Both the position numbers and the translations under genes were made by a program. Below are positions 43,304 to 54,061 of a DNA stretch of 64,000 bases, piece by piece; position 1 is the stretch's first letter, and each line of letters opens with the position of its first letter. The notes below the pieces were generated by a model, which was given only the letters and a program-made list of their open reading frames with translations, ran no database searches and was not told where the DNA came from. This stretch comes from Narthecium ossifragum (lineage: Eukaryota; Streptophyta; Magnoliopsida; Dioscoreales; Nartheciaceae), in the NCBI GenBank assembly GCA_963920575.1, contig OY986973.1, positions 18,214,062 to 18,278,061 of the forward strand, written 5' to 3'.

Positions 43304-46204
43304 ATGGCTGCAAGGGCTTCAGTGGGCAACAAGAGGGATTCGTGCCGGTTTTCATCTGTTTTATCTTCTGCCGTTTGTGAATGGCTATTGATCCTCCTGT
43401 TGTTTCTTGATGCCTTTTTCTCGTATCTTGTGACACAATTTGCTCGTCATTGTAAATTAAGGACTCCGTGCTTGTTGTGCTCAAGACTAGATCATATTTT
43501 GGGCAACGAGAAACCAGGATTTTATAAGAATTTAATTTGCAATGCACACAAATTAGAGATATCATCATGGGCATGTTCTAATGTTCACCAAAAGCTCGCT
43601 GATGTCCATGAGAACCCTAAGACATACAGATCGTTGGTGGGTAAAGCTGGAGATGATCTTGACAATAGTGAAAATGCTCATCTGACATTGCCTGTTGCTG
43701 ATAGTGATTGTGAACAGAGTAGGTTTTATGGAGAAGATGCAGCACAAGTCCCTCTTCTGAAGAAGGACCTTAGTCCTAGTACCACACATACAAGGCATCG
43801 GTCATGCTCCTCTGAGACATTTGGGGATCAATCACATACCATTCCGGTGCTTCAGAGCAAAGCCAGTGTGGCTGAAGTCCATGAACTTGGCTCTTTTATA
43901 TCAAATTCAACTGGACGCAGTCTTCTAAGTCATCAAGTTCATGAGAGTGAGGAACAGGAGAAATTGTTGGCAGCTACAATTATTCATCATTCACGGAACC
44001 AGGGTTTTGATCACCTGTATCACATAGGATACAGTGAACTTAAGGTAACCTCTGATTCTGAGTCAGAAGTTCCGTTTTCTGATGATGATGACGGAACCGC
44101 GGCAGTGCAGGAAACTGAAAACCTTAAGAAAGATGTGGCTGTATTTGTACAACCTGAGCCTCTAGTCATCATGCCCGGCAGTGTGCGTACAATCCTCTCA
44201 GATGCTATAGCGTCAGAGAAGTTGGTCCATCCGACTCCAGTTCTGGATGAAACTTCAAAAATAATGGAGAAAGTACATAATGTTGGAGAATCTCCTGATA
44301 CATCATCTTTAGTGTCTACTGCTGCAATGGGGCATGGTTTGGAGGAGCTTAACTGGGGCCAAGTTGCAGTGAAAACCAATTCTCCTGTGCTGTCTGAAAG
44401 AGTTTCTTCAGAAGTTCCTGTGGATGTTCAGAGTGCAAAAGGTGGGTTTCTTGCACAGTGTGAATCAATTTCTTCAGAAGTTCCTGTAGAAGTTCAGAAT
44501 GCAAAAGGTGAGTTTCTTTTCTCATGTTTGTGCTTGATTGCTGTTGTCTTAGCCTTCTTTCTTACCTTCATCCTACGCTCTTCTGTAGATGCTCTGGGAA
44601 CTAGTGACAATGCATGTTTCCCTCGTGCTTCAAGTGGGGATGTTTCCAAGGAATTGGGTTCAACTGGTACACATCTGAAACTAAGCAAAATGTTGAATGA
44701 ACCAGGTTCAGCTATTCTTGTTTCTTTGGATCTAAATGATGCTTACAAGCTTGCTGTTGGTAGTAAAAGTAACCTGACATCTCCTACATTAACCGAGGTG
44801 GTCAATGGGAAAGATTCTTGTAGAGTTCATGAAGATCTGAGATTACTGCTATCACAAATATCTGCTTCTCGAGGACTTGAGTTCCCGTGGAATGACATGA
44901 CACCGAGTCCTAGAGTACCAGGGCAAGTTGATGAGCTCAAGTTTTCTGATGCTTCGAGCTCTATAGTACTGCAAAATATCTCTAAGAGGCTATCAATTGA
45001 GAGAAATGAATCAGGTTTGGAGTCCTTGGATGGAAGTATTATTAGTGAAATTGAAGGAGAAAGTCCACTCGATCGGCTGAAGCGGCAGCTTGAGTTGGAT
45101 AGGAAGTCTATGAGCCTTTTATATAAAGAGTTGGAAGAAGAAAGAAATGCTTCAGCGATTGCTGCAAATCAAGCAATGGCCATGATTACTAGGTTGCAGG
45201 AGGAAAAGGCTGCTATGCAGATGGAGGCTTTACAATACCAAAGAATGATGGAAGAGCAAGCTGAATATGACCAGGAAGCACTTCAGAAGTTGAATGAGCT
45301 GCTTACTCAAAGGGAGAAAGAAACACAAGATCTAGAAGAAGAGATTGACAACTACAGGATGCGGTTTGGAGATGAACAATCCGCCAACAAGCAGTTAGGG
45401 TCATTTGATGATCGGGAAGCAGTTGAAGACTGCATACCTAAAGCTTCAAACAGCACATCTCGTTGTGAAATCAAGTCTGATCAGGATAAGGTGGTTTCCC
45501 AGGGCTCTAGATTGAAAGTGTCTAGTGTTTCAAGGGATCTGTTGTTTGATTTTGAAGACGAGAAGTACATTTCAGATTGCTTGAAAAAGCTTGAGAAAAA
45601 GCTTCATCTCTACTCCAACAATGGGTTGCATGTTGATGTGCCTGGATTTCATGAAAAGGAAGATGGTTGTGCTGATAAAGTGCATGAAGTTAATGGACTG
45701 AGGGACGAGCAAGCAAATGATCCTGCGGAAAAGAGAACAGGGGTTGGTCATTATTCTTCTGAGGAGTCTAAGGACAATGGTCTAGAAAACCACCACTTGA
45801 TGGATGTTTGTCAAGAAAATTGTCAAATGGGAGGGAAGGTTTTCTTAGAGGAGAGTTGTCCATGTCCATATAGTGAAAATTCGGTGCTCAAAGCAAGCTC
45901 TGTTCTCACGTCTCACAATCCTCAGTTTATGAATAAAGAGAACCATGAAGGGAGCCTATTTAGGTCTCTTTCTGGCCATGACAGAAGGTATTCTGAATCT
46001 AATAAAGAGAGTAAATTTGCAGATCTTCTATATGAGATTTCACAACTGAATGAACGGTTGGAGGGCCTTGAAGCTGATCGAAATTTTCTTGAACACTCAA
46101 TTAATTCACTGAGATATGGAAACGATGGGGTGCAATTCATTCAGGAGATAGCTTGTTCACTTCGAGATTTAAGACAAATTGGGATCACTCTAGGAGAGCA
46201 TTGA
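43304..46204 (+). CDS. MYOB-like myosin-binding protein (DUF593 / GTD-binding)
   Basis: Family: plant myosin-binding (MYOB) proteins, vesicle-membrane receptors that hold the globular tail of myosin XI through the DUF593 (zein-binding, GTD-binding) domain. The ATG at 43304 (MAARASVG) is chosen because it starts the conserved N-terminus; the open frame upstream has no ATG. Exons 43304-44507 and 44589-46204, 939 residues. Membrane anchor about residues 19-45 (VCEWLLILLLFLDAFFSYLV), then the conserved TPCLLCSRLDH with a CxxC pair at about 56-59. The middle is acidic and Ser-rich. DUF593 coiled coil at about 561-659 (LDRLKRQLELDRKSMSLLYK to LEEEIDNYRMRFG). A second coiled-coil-like segment lies at the C-terminus (FADLLYEISQLNERLEGLEA). 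The 81-nt intron (44508-44588, GTGAGT...TGTAG) is a multiple of three and open, so the frame reads through if it is kept. A 66-bp tandem repeat abuts it. Intact and probably expressed. Confidence 0.93.
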   Translation: MAARASVGNKRDSCRFSSVLSSAVCEWLLILLLFLDAFFSYLVTQFARHCKLRTPCLLCSRLDHILGNEKPGFYKNLICNAHKLEISSWACSNVHQKLADVHENPKTYRSLVGKAGDDLDNSENAHLTLPVADSDCEQSRFYGEDAAQVPLLKKDLSPSTTHTRHRSCSSETFGDQSHTIPVLQSKASVAEVHELGSFISNSTGRSLLSHQVHESEEQEKLLAATIIHHSRNQGFDHLYHIGYSELKVTSDSESEVPFSDDDDGTAAVQETENLKKDVAVFVQPEPLVIMPGSVRTILSDAIASEKLVHPTPVLDETSKIMEKVHNVGESPDTSSLVSTAAMGHGLEELNWGQVAVKTNSPVLSERVSSEVPVDVQSAKGGFLAQCESISSEVPVEVQNAKGEFLFSCLCLIAVVLAFFLTFILRSSVDALGTSDNACFPRASSGDVSKELGSTGTHLKLSKMLNEPGSAILVSLDLNDAYKLAVGSKSNLTSPTLTEVVNGKDSCRVHEDLRLLLSQISASRGLEFPWNDMTPSPRVPGQVDELKFSDASSSIVLQNISKRLSIERNESGLESLDGSIISEIEGESPLDRLKRQLELDRKSMSLLYKELEEERNASAIAANQAMAMITRLQEEKAAMQMEALQYQRMMEEQAEYDQEALQKLNELLTQREKETQDLEEEIDNYRMRFGDEQSANKQLGSFDDREAVEDCIPKASNSTSRCEIKSDQDKVVSQGSRLKVSSVSRDLLFDFEDEKYISDCLKKLEKKLHLYSNNGLHVDVPGFHEKEDGCADKVHEVNGLRDEQANDPAEKRTGVGHYSSEESKDNGLENHHLMDVCQENCQMGGKVFLEESCPCPYSENSVLKASSVLTSHNPQFMNKENHEGSLFRSLSGHDRRYSESNKESKFADLLYEISQLNERLEGLEADRNFLEHSINSLRYGNDGVQFIQEIACSLRDLRQIGITLGEH
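44403..44533 (+). repeat. 66-bp tandem duplication that copies a 5' splice site
   Basis: TTTCTTCAGAAGTTCCTGT begins at 44403 and again at 44469. Both copies end in GCAAAAG followed by a donor: GTGGGTTTCTT (GT at 44442) and GTGAGTTTCTT (GT at 44508). The duplicated peptide is SSEVPV(D/E)VQ(S/N)AKG. The two donors are in the same phase. Confidence 0.9.
44508..44588 (+). other. 81-nt in-frame intron of the MYOB-like gene
   Basis: GTGAGT donor, pyrimidine-rich stretch, CTTCTGTAG acceptor. If retained it would add 27 residues forming a hydrophobic segment (LCLIAVVLAFFLTFIL), which is out of place in the middle of a MYOB protein; this favours splicing. Confidence 0.8.
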
Positions 46205-47028
46205 GGTGCTTGAGCATTTCCTGGTGTCATCTTAGAGGTATTTATGCTAGAAGAGTACTTATGTCCACACCCATCTCTTCATTTAGTGTTTTTTCTTTCT
46301 GGGATTTGGTTTTAAGTACCTAAAAGAAAGTCATTGCCTTCTGTTCAGATAGTTCTAAAACTATTCCTCAAATGGCATATGATGTTGTTTAGCATTTAGT
46401 GTTCATGTTTTTCAAATTATGGTTTTCTCATGTTTTGAACTCTTTTTATCCCCAGTATGAACTTTTGCTGATTTCATGCGCAAATAGTACTTCTAGGATA
46501 TTAGTATCATTCTCAGATGTGATAATACTGGTGTACTAGAATAGGAACCCTAACTACTATTATAGTAGAATGGATATCATAGCCTTAGGTTAGGATTAGG
46601 AGCAGCCAATAGGGGTCAGAGCATAATGCTACAAGAGTCTTCCTTGGTGGTGGATCTTGGTAGAAATCGTAGAATCCTGTTTCGCGTTTTCTTCTCTTGC
46701 TTTGTTTTGACTCCTGAAATCACTTGACTAGGTATGTGACTCGTCATTCACTGTTAGCAATAAACTTTGCATCTGTAGTTTTATGAGTATATTTTCACTG
46801 TTGAGTCGTGGTATGGAAGAGGGTATCTAAGTGTTTGCTTTTACTCATAGCTAAGGCTTTGCAGTAGCCTTTTTCATGCTTTATGATCGGCGCAATGGCG
46901 CAAATCAATTCTTTGTTCATTGGAGAAGAACTCTGTTATGTTTACCCCTCCAATTAAGTTCAATTAGGTATTAGGTGCTTCCTTATTTGATTACGCTAAA
47001 TAATGAGGTATAGCTTCAAATTCTATTT
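46205..47028 (+). other. 3' untranslated region of the MYOB-like gene and spacer
   Basis: The 3' UTR probably covers the first few hundred bases (T-rich). The rest is AT-rich spacer with no recognised element. Confidence 0.45.
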
Positions 47029-47805
47029 TAGGTTTCTTGTTAAGTTAGCTTAACTATGATTGTTAAGTTAGGTTTCTTATTTGACCAGGACTTCTACACT
47101 TGTATTAGATCTAGTTCTATTTAAAGGGGGGAGTCATGACGGATAAAGGGGCATCCAAGAGCCGCAGTAAAGTATCTTAAGAGGTTAGAGAGCCTCAGGC
47201 TTCTGTCCAAGGAGGCCTGGGGTTCCTTGAATGCTATATTGTCCTTGTATTTCTCCTTCGTGTAGGCATCACAGGCAAAAACTGAAGAAGGAAAAATATA
47301 TGCCCCACTGCCTTGTTAACTGAGCATTGGCTCATGCACGTAACAACTTGATATTGGAGTGAGGTACGGCCTATGATTGCTTGGATTGAGTTGTGACAGG
47401 AGATCCGATTCTTACAAGCAACCCTTTTCAGCAATTTGAGGAATTATTGTTTGGGGTTCCTTTTGTGGACCAACGAGCCCAAGGGAGATGGAGGGATATG
47501 GCGTCCAGTTTTAGTTTAGGTTTTTAATTTAGGATAACTATGATTCTATTTCGGTTGTTTTGTACTAGGACTTTTATATTTGTATTATAACATACTCTAT
47601 TTAAAGAAAATCCAAAAATTACAGCAAAGTATCTTAGGAGATTGAGAGAGCCCCGATCTTCTCTCAATGGAGACCGGTTCCTTGCAAATCCTACGTTATT
47701 GTGTTTTTCCTTTGCTTGGAACCATAGGGAAACTTAAGAAGCAACCCTCTATACCGCACTGGCCCTTTACCCGAGTATTGGCCGTCACACATACGAAACT
47801 CATTC
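47029..47805 (+). mobile_element. Decayed TRIM-like element (two short LTR-like repeats with a small middle)
   Basis: Two diverged direct copies, about 47029-47347 and 47510-47805, share in the same order TAACTATGATT, AGGACTT(C/T)TA-ATTTGTATTA, CTATTTAAAG (a TATA-like box), AAAGTATCTTA-GAG, GAGAGCC, GGTTCCTTG and a (G/C)CACTG-CC...GAG(C/T)ATTGGC end. Just after the first copy TTGATATTGGAGTGAGG (47348) resembles the initiator-Met primer site, and AAGGGAGATGGAGGGA (47483-47498) just before the second resembles a polypurine tract. The middle is only about 160 bp with no genes, as in TRIMs. Confidence 0.6.
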
Positions 47806-49595
47806 GTATGCTCTATGATAGCCTGTTGTCTTCGTTGCTATGCCAGAATTGTAACTTGAAAATTTCATAAGATGCACAGGATAATTCCTATTTTATGACA
47901 AAAGAATTAAGAGAGAATAGATATGGAATTCATTTAAGTTGATTGAGGGATATCGATGGACATCTCATTTTGGTAGTGTGAGTTGGACTGGCATAAAATC
48001 TGTATGCCTTTTTTCCACACCAATTATATGAGTAACTGGAGTTGGAAATCCTTCCACATTCTTATTGTGCCTTACTTCTTTATAAGCAAGGAGAGGAGAG
48101 GGAAGCCCTGATTAGACTCTGAAGTTTCGGACAAGAAGGCTGATTGGGTTCAAATAGGTATCAGGTCGGTGATATCTATACAGTAACTCGTTATTACCTG
48201 ATTTAGATATCGATATTTTGCATAAAGAAGGGGCTTCTCCAATTTGTTTCTTATCTGGAGTTGCTATTTCTTACTAAACCTACAAGAACCTTGCATCCAC
48301 TCATTTGCACTTGCATTGTGATTTGAATTCTGATATTGGAGAGACCATTTCGATTTAAATTACTTCATTGTTCCAATGAATATATCCTGAATCCATCTGA
48401 TCTGATACAAATTTAGGAGAGTGAGTTGCATGTGAATTCTATGTTCTATTACAGTAACTATGACTTTCTCAGATCGGCCCATTTCTTTACCTAGTTGTGA
48501 TCTGTTCTAGTAGGGAGAAGGTGGGTCTATCCTGGCCCTAAATTCCATTATTGTAGTTTGGGCATATGAAATCAGAAATCCATCACGTTGTTCCTTGTGG
48601 TGAGTGAATCAAATGCCTATTTAGATGACTTAAAGTACTTGACCTTAGCTGTCTTGTCCCTTATCCAGGGGAGGATGAAAACAAGTGTCATTAACCGAAG
48701 GTTGTATGTAGTGGGAAAAAGAGGTGGCATGACACCTATATGGAAGCCTATGGTGGAGCGGTGTGATTCTTGCAACTGACAGACCTGCCAACTAGTAGTG
48801 GATGTTTAGTATGTAGGACATTTGGCCCACTAAGCTAGGGTAATAGGCTCAACTAAGCAAAAAAAAAAGGGAAGAACCTATGGTTTCATTCCACGGCATG
48901 AAAGCCAAACTGTATATGGACTTATTGCTAGGGGTTATGGTCTTCCAGCTTCGTCAACCTTCAACATCTTATTAGTTAATACTGTACATGGCCAAAAGTT
49001 TATAAGACCTTTGACAATATTTAACTCCAAGTCTTATAGTGCAAAATGAATTATGTTTAGTGAGTGGTTGTGGTTCATCAATTGATGCGCTCATCTTTCT
49101 GAAAATGTTCTTTGGGGTTGCCTTTTCATTCATGAAAATTGAATGAAGTGATTGTTATATGCCAAGTTACAAACCAAACTTTACTGCCCACTTGCATTTG
49201 GGTTTCTAAGCTCCTTGTCTTAGTTATTTCTGAGTAGTCAGACTCTGTATCCATGTTATTGAAGAGGTTAGGTTTCTCTAGGCTACTATTGTTCTTCTCT
49301 ATATTATCAATCATTTCACTCTACCTTTATTAGTTTGAGAAAAGTTTAAGACGTGGAAAACCTGATCTGATATCTTCATCAGAGATCGGAGTTGCTTTCC
49401 AGAGGATTAGGAGATTGTAAGCTGCCTGGAGGAAAATCTCAGCATATCTTTTCTTACTTTTCATTTTAGTTAAGTTGTTAATACGAATATATATTTTATT
49501 TGATCATAATTGTCCTCCATATTGGCTTATAATTGAATTAAGACCTTAGCCAGCTCGATCTTATCTCGAGGATCACCTACTTGAGTTATGTTTTT
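47806..49595. other. AT-rich stretch without recognised features
   Basis: Short ORFs only. A run of ten A at about 48859. No domain, no paired repeat found by eye. Confidence 0.4.
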
Positions 49596-49823
49596 GTTGG
49601 CCAATGACATGGATTGCTGTCTGTCAGACAGCTGTGCCTGCCGAGACATACTGTATCGCTAATTTATTGGCACGATATAATACAAGTACACGGTGCGGGG
49701 TCTCTGCCGAGTACATTGCCCTCCTGAAGAGGCTCCATGCCATCGGCACAGAATCCATGCCGAGTGTCGGCACAGTACATGGCATGTACAATATATCATG
49801 TCGGTCTTGGCCAACATGACATG
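49596..49823. repeat. Inverted-repeat segment (possible small foldback element)
   Basis: GTTGGCCAA (49596) and TTGGCCAAC (about 49807-49815) enclose about 200 bp that is rich in GCATGG/CCATGC and CGGCACAG pairs. The block is more GC-rich than its surroundings. No target duplication found. Confidence 0.4.
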
Positions 49824-52001
49824 TGCTCACTGACATAGTAACCCATGGTCGATGAGTCATGTCATTTATTATAGGTAACAATGATTAAAGGAGACATACA
49901 AACTTATGTCCACCGCAAGACGAAGGAGGTCGGGTTCTCTCAAAGCCATTTTCTGAAATCCTGTCTCCCCAACGACCTTCGCCTTTCACCCATCCACCAT
50001 CCTTTTCCCATCCGTAGTTTCCTCATAAGGGAACAAACATCGAACAGTTCCGGCGTCCTTTCCTGTAGTTCCTATGGACCACCTGCCTATTGCGAGGTCC
50101 CTTACAAAGGCAATAATATTTTACTAGAGGCTTATCGCTTCTATGACGTATATCATTATCCAAGTCTCCAGACAAGTAGAAGAAACTGTTCGAGACTTGT
50201 ATGCTTCCTCAAGGTATCTGCGTAAGTTGTCACCTATTTGCCGAAAAAGCCACAAAACCTCTTCCATTACTGTAGCGTGGTAAAAACATTGGTTAGTTGC
50301 TTCATGTATCTGATTATACCTAGTCTTTCTCTTAAACTTAGGAGAATATATTGGTCAATTCTCTCGTAATTTTTTCAACAATGAAATATATGTTCCTGTT
50401 GAGCAGAATACCACCATTACTCACGATAGTGTATGCCTAAAAATTGGTCTGGGTTCAAATTGCATGCTTTTTTTTGTATCGTGTGTATCTGCAAATAACA
50501 TCAATTTATTTTTAGGTTCTCTGTTTACTTGATATGCAATGAGGTTTTGCATATTAACATCTCTTTTTATATCTCAGCTTTTTCGGACATGTCAACTGGT
50601 CTTGTTTGAGTACAAGACACATTGCAAGACGTTCTATGGAGTTTGCCTGATATTCTGTACATTAATAGTTGCTGCTGAACAACTCAAATATTGGTGGTTG
50701 CTGCAACGGGCGCTCCTTTTTTTCAAAACTGGAAAATTTTCATTTGGTTTTGTTTCCTCCTGGTATTTGCAGGTTTTGTTTTTTACCTGATTGGTTTATA
50801 GAGTTGTTTCCTTTTTGATTGCATGTTTGAGAGATGAGTGGCAAATGTAAAAAAGGGTGCTTTCTAGACCATTGCTGTAACGTTCGAGTTGCTCGGCTGG
50901 TCTGCTGAAATTGTATATTTTTAACAGATTCATGATTAGTTCCTTATTTCAAACTGTTGGGAATGGATGCAAAATGTCATGTGTAGGAGGTTGAGCATAT
51001 TTTTAGCTCTGAAATTGCTCTTCTCCAGTCAGATTTCTGAACGTCATATCTTCAATCATATATAGGTTGTATGCAAATCTAAGTTACTTCAGCTACAGAA
51101 GTTTTCGACCTTCACAAATATATGTGAGAGCTTGTTCCTGCGTGTGCTTGTTTATGTTTGCCGATGTCATGAGTCTGTTTTCTTTGAATCTTTTGGGGAA
51201 AGTGTCGTTTTTGCGACATTGGGCATATTTTTAGTTCTTAAATTGCTGTTTGAGTTGCTTGTGAGTGTGAGAGAGACTAGTTCTTTGTTTCAAGAATTGA
51301 TGTTGATGTGATTTACTTTACGTCTTAAAATTGCCTTTGCTTGCGCTGCCTAGATTTTCTACATATTATCATCGATCATATAAATGTGTATGATGTAGAG
51401 CAGTTTAAGACGACCCTTCACAGGCTATTCTGCTATATGAAGGTCAGTTGTGGATGCTGGTGGGGACATGGAGAAATGTTGACCATGATTAATATGTTAA
51501 AACATCTGAACCATTGGATGAGACTCAGATAGATATGGAGCATTAGCATTATAACATGAGGGAAGGGATGGTATCAGGTATGAGGTATGAGGTAAAACTC
51601 TGCCTCAATCACCACATCTCAGGCTGTTTCCTTCTGCTCCGCAGACACACATGGCGGGCTAATCGCTGCAGCCACGGCGACCGTGACCTCAGTTCGGAGG
51701 CAGCAGGACGCCGGAGCCAAATTGGTTAGAGATAAAGCCTAGGATACGTGCACAACCAGTTGAAGCATGCCTAGCGATGGCCTCTGCATTCAACAACAAA
51801 TACAAAATGGGGACAAACGTGATCATGAACAATGAAGTCTAGTCGTCAGCGCGCACGTTACTCTTAGCGACTCCAGTAAGTGCGCGCGCTAACTCGCTTT
51901 ACTCTTTAGCCGACTCCGGTCAGTCTTCTGTCCACGCCTACGCTTCTTCGGTTCTTCCACTCAAGTCAGCCAGTGCATACAACTATGGAGATATATAGAC
52001 A
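49824..52001. other. Intergenic stretch without a clear gene
   Basis: A 114-codon plus-strand ORF at 49881-50225 has no recognised domain. A GC-richer patch at about 51595-51960 reads EAIARHASTGCARILGFISN on the minus strand (about 51790-51730) and could be a captured exon piece, but I cannot name it. Confidence 0.35.
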
Positions 52002-52525
52002 TTATTTAATGAGGGATTCTATATACACTTAGAATTCTTTCAAGTATACCCCATTAAATCATTTGATATAATATCAGAGATATCATTTATAGAAAAAGTC
52101 TAAACTACACTCCTTTAAGTTGATGAGAAACTCACCATCATCCTTCCTATTCATGTTCTTTTAAGCACACCCATCCTTCTCACTCAACTCCTCCTTCTAC
52201 CTCTAACCAAGCTGCCATCACCACCCCCCTTTCTCCCTAACCCTAAAACACCTCTCTCAAAGGCGGGACATTGCCCTACACTTCCCTCCCATAGCCACAT
52301 TGTGCTTCTCACGATGTTATCTTACTCCTCACGTTGCTCCTCACCTTCCCTCTCCATGGTGACGGAGGCGTAGGGCTTCAAATGGACTCAAGTAAGGCGT
52401 CGTGGGACCTGGATGAAGAAGACAAGGACCAAAGTCCTGCTGCAAAGGTACAACTTCTCGTTCCTCGTTGTGTTCTCGAGTAAAATATTAAAGATCCCTG
52501 TCTGGTTAAGTTCGGACTGGTATGA

Positions 52526-52690
52526 CCGAATTATTTGTATATGTTCGGCTCTACGAAGCCGAACCATGTGAACTACTTCGGTTGATTCCAACCAAACGAT
52601 AGAAATTATTTTGGTCGAGTCCAACCGAATAATATAAACTATTTCGGTTTAATCCAATTGAACAATGTAAACTTTTTCGGTTGAGTGATG
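52526..52690. repeat. 33-bp minisatellite, five units
   Basis: Units start at 52526, 52559, 52592, 52625 and 52658; typical start CCGAA, typical middle CTATTTCGGTTGA. The 33-bp length keeps reading frame, giving an 11-residue repeat on the minus strand, but with no wider ORF context. Confidence 0.88.
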
Positions 52691-53094
52691 CTATTTTATG
52701 AAATTTTGCGGCATACTAGCTTGATTAGATCATTGACATTATGGGTTAACACTCCATGCGTATATTTCTATTGCCGATAGCGCTGTCAGAAATGCTATTG
52801 TTCATGACTTGTCGAAGGCCGAATTTTATGCAGAAAAAAAAGCAAATATAGGACTAAAATATGTTACCTCTTTTGGTCTCCTTCGATTTCGCCTTCCCTT
52901 TCTCTATTATTTCGTCTTCCCTTCCCTCGATCTCTTGCCGTCGAGGAAGCAATGGCCTTTTTAGAGGACGGTCGGTCTTGTACACCGTCAGATGCTGAGA
53001 GAAGGAAGTGTTCGGCCGTGGAAGATCGGAGCTCGCTGGAGAAGGGAGGCTCGGTGGTGCCCAGCCGTCAAGGGGGTTCACTGGGGTAGGGGGA

Positions 53095-53116
53095 GTGTGT
53101 GTGTGTGTGTGTGTGT
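53095..53116. repeat. (GT)n microsatellite
   Basis: Eleven GT units followed by a run of G. Confidence 0.9.
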
Positions 53117-53281
53117 TGGGGGGGGGTTCGGGTGATGGCCTAAGGGCATTTTAGGGTTATCATATAAATATTAGTGATGTACTTGGTAAAATCTGTTATT
53201 TCAAATTTTCTTAGGGTGCACTCAGAATTTGGGGTGAACTTGGATGAATTCTAGGTGTATATAGAATCCGCCTTATTTAAT

Positions 53282-54061
53282 ACCACTAGACCTCCATTTT
53301 TAATGCTCTTTTGGGTGGTAGTAAACGCCTAGATAGCAACAACTATATAGAGATATATAGATATTAAGTTGGCGTGCAATGCTCGACCTCCACAACCGCC
53401 CTCCTCTACTCCAGAACCCCCCTGAACCCACCCAATGGATGCTCGACCTCCCCTTAAACCTCGACCCCATGCTCCTCCATTTTCGACCGATTCCGGCTCG
53501 GATCCACTCTCCTCCGGTGATTCCAGCTTTGGCTCTTCGTCCTCCCTTCAAGACCGTCGGCGCCCCTCTAAGATCCGCCCCCTATGCCACCCGACAACCC
53601 GATCCAAGCCGTTAGATCGACTTCTCAGGTCCAGACGACCCCTCCTTCATTAGTCCCGAGCTCCGACGAGGTTTCCTTAGTGTCGATCTTATTCCAGCGA
53701 GTTCTCAGCCTTCATATCCTCTCCCTTGTTCTCCAAGGCAGCTTGAACCCGATATGGCTAACCCAACCGGTCAGACTTGGTCCGGCTCAGTCCCATACCA
53801 GTAAGATCCAATTAGACTCAGCCTCAACCAATCAAATCTGACCAAGCTAGAACCTGAACCAGGTCAGACCAGATCTGAGCTAGATTCAAGGCAAATCGAC
53901 ACAGATTCTAGTCGGACTGATTATGGTATTTTTATTGCTGAATGTTTATTGAGTTCTCAAGTTTCAAGGTCGAAGTATGTTTCACTTAGCTTTATTTTGG
54001 ATATAGGTCCTATTAAAAAAAAGTCAGAGGAGCAACAAGATGCCTGAAAGTTGTAGGTACA
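53282..54061. other. GC-rich then mixed stretch upstream of transposase exons
   Basis: Pro/Ser-rich overlapping ORFs at 53379-53653, none with a domain I know. They may be the N-terminal, low-complexity part of the transposon gene that follows. Confidence 0.35.

Larger units (their letters stand above)
52011..53272. mobile_element. Mutator-type non-autonomous element, 1,262 bp, 9-bp target duplication
   Basis: Ends GAGGGATTCTATATACACTT (52011) and, in reverse complement, GGCGGATTCTATATACACCT (53272 inward), matching on for about 40 bp (AGAATTC, CAAGT, ACCCC). Perfect TTATTTAAT flanks both sides (52002-52010 and 53273-53281). The inside holds a 33-bp minisatellite, a (GT)n run, and a GC-rich block near 52880-53050. 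No transposase, so it is MITE- or Pack-MULE-like. Confidence 0.88.

Noticed and set aside
51595..51960. Minus-strand exon reading EAIARHASTGCARILGFISN
   Set aside because: Only one short open piece, no splice partners or family recognised; mentioned as a spacer feature only.
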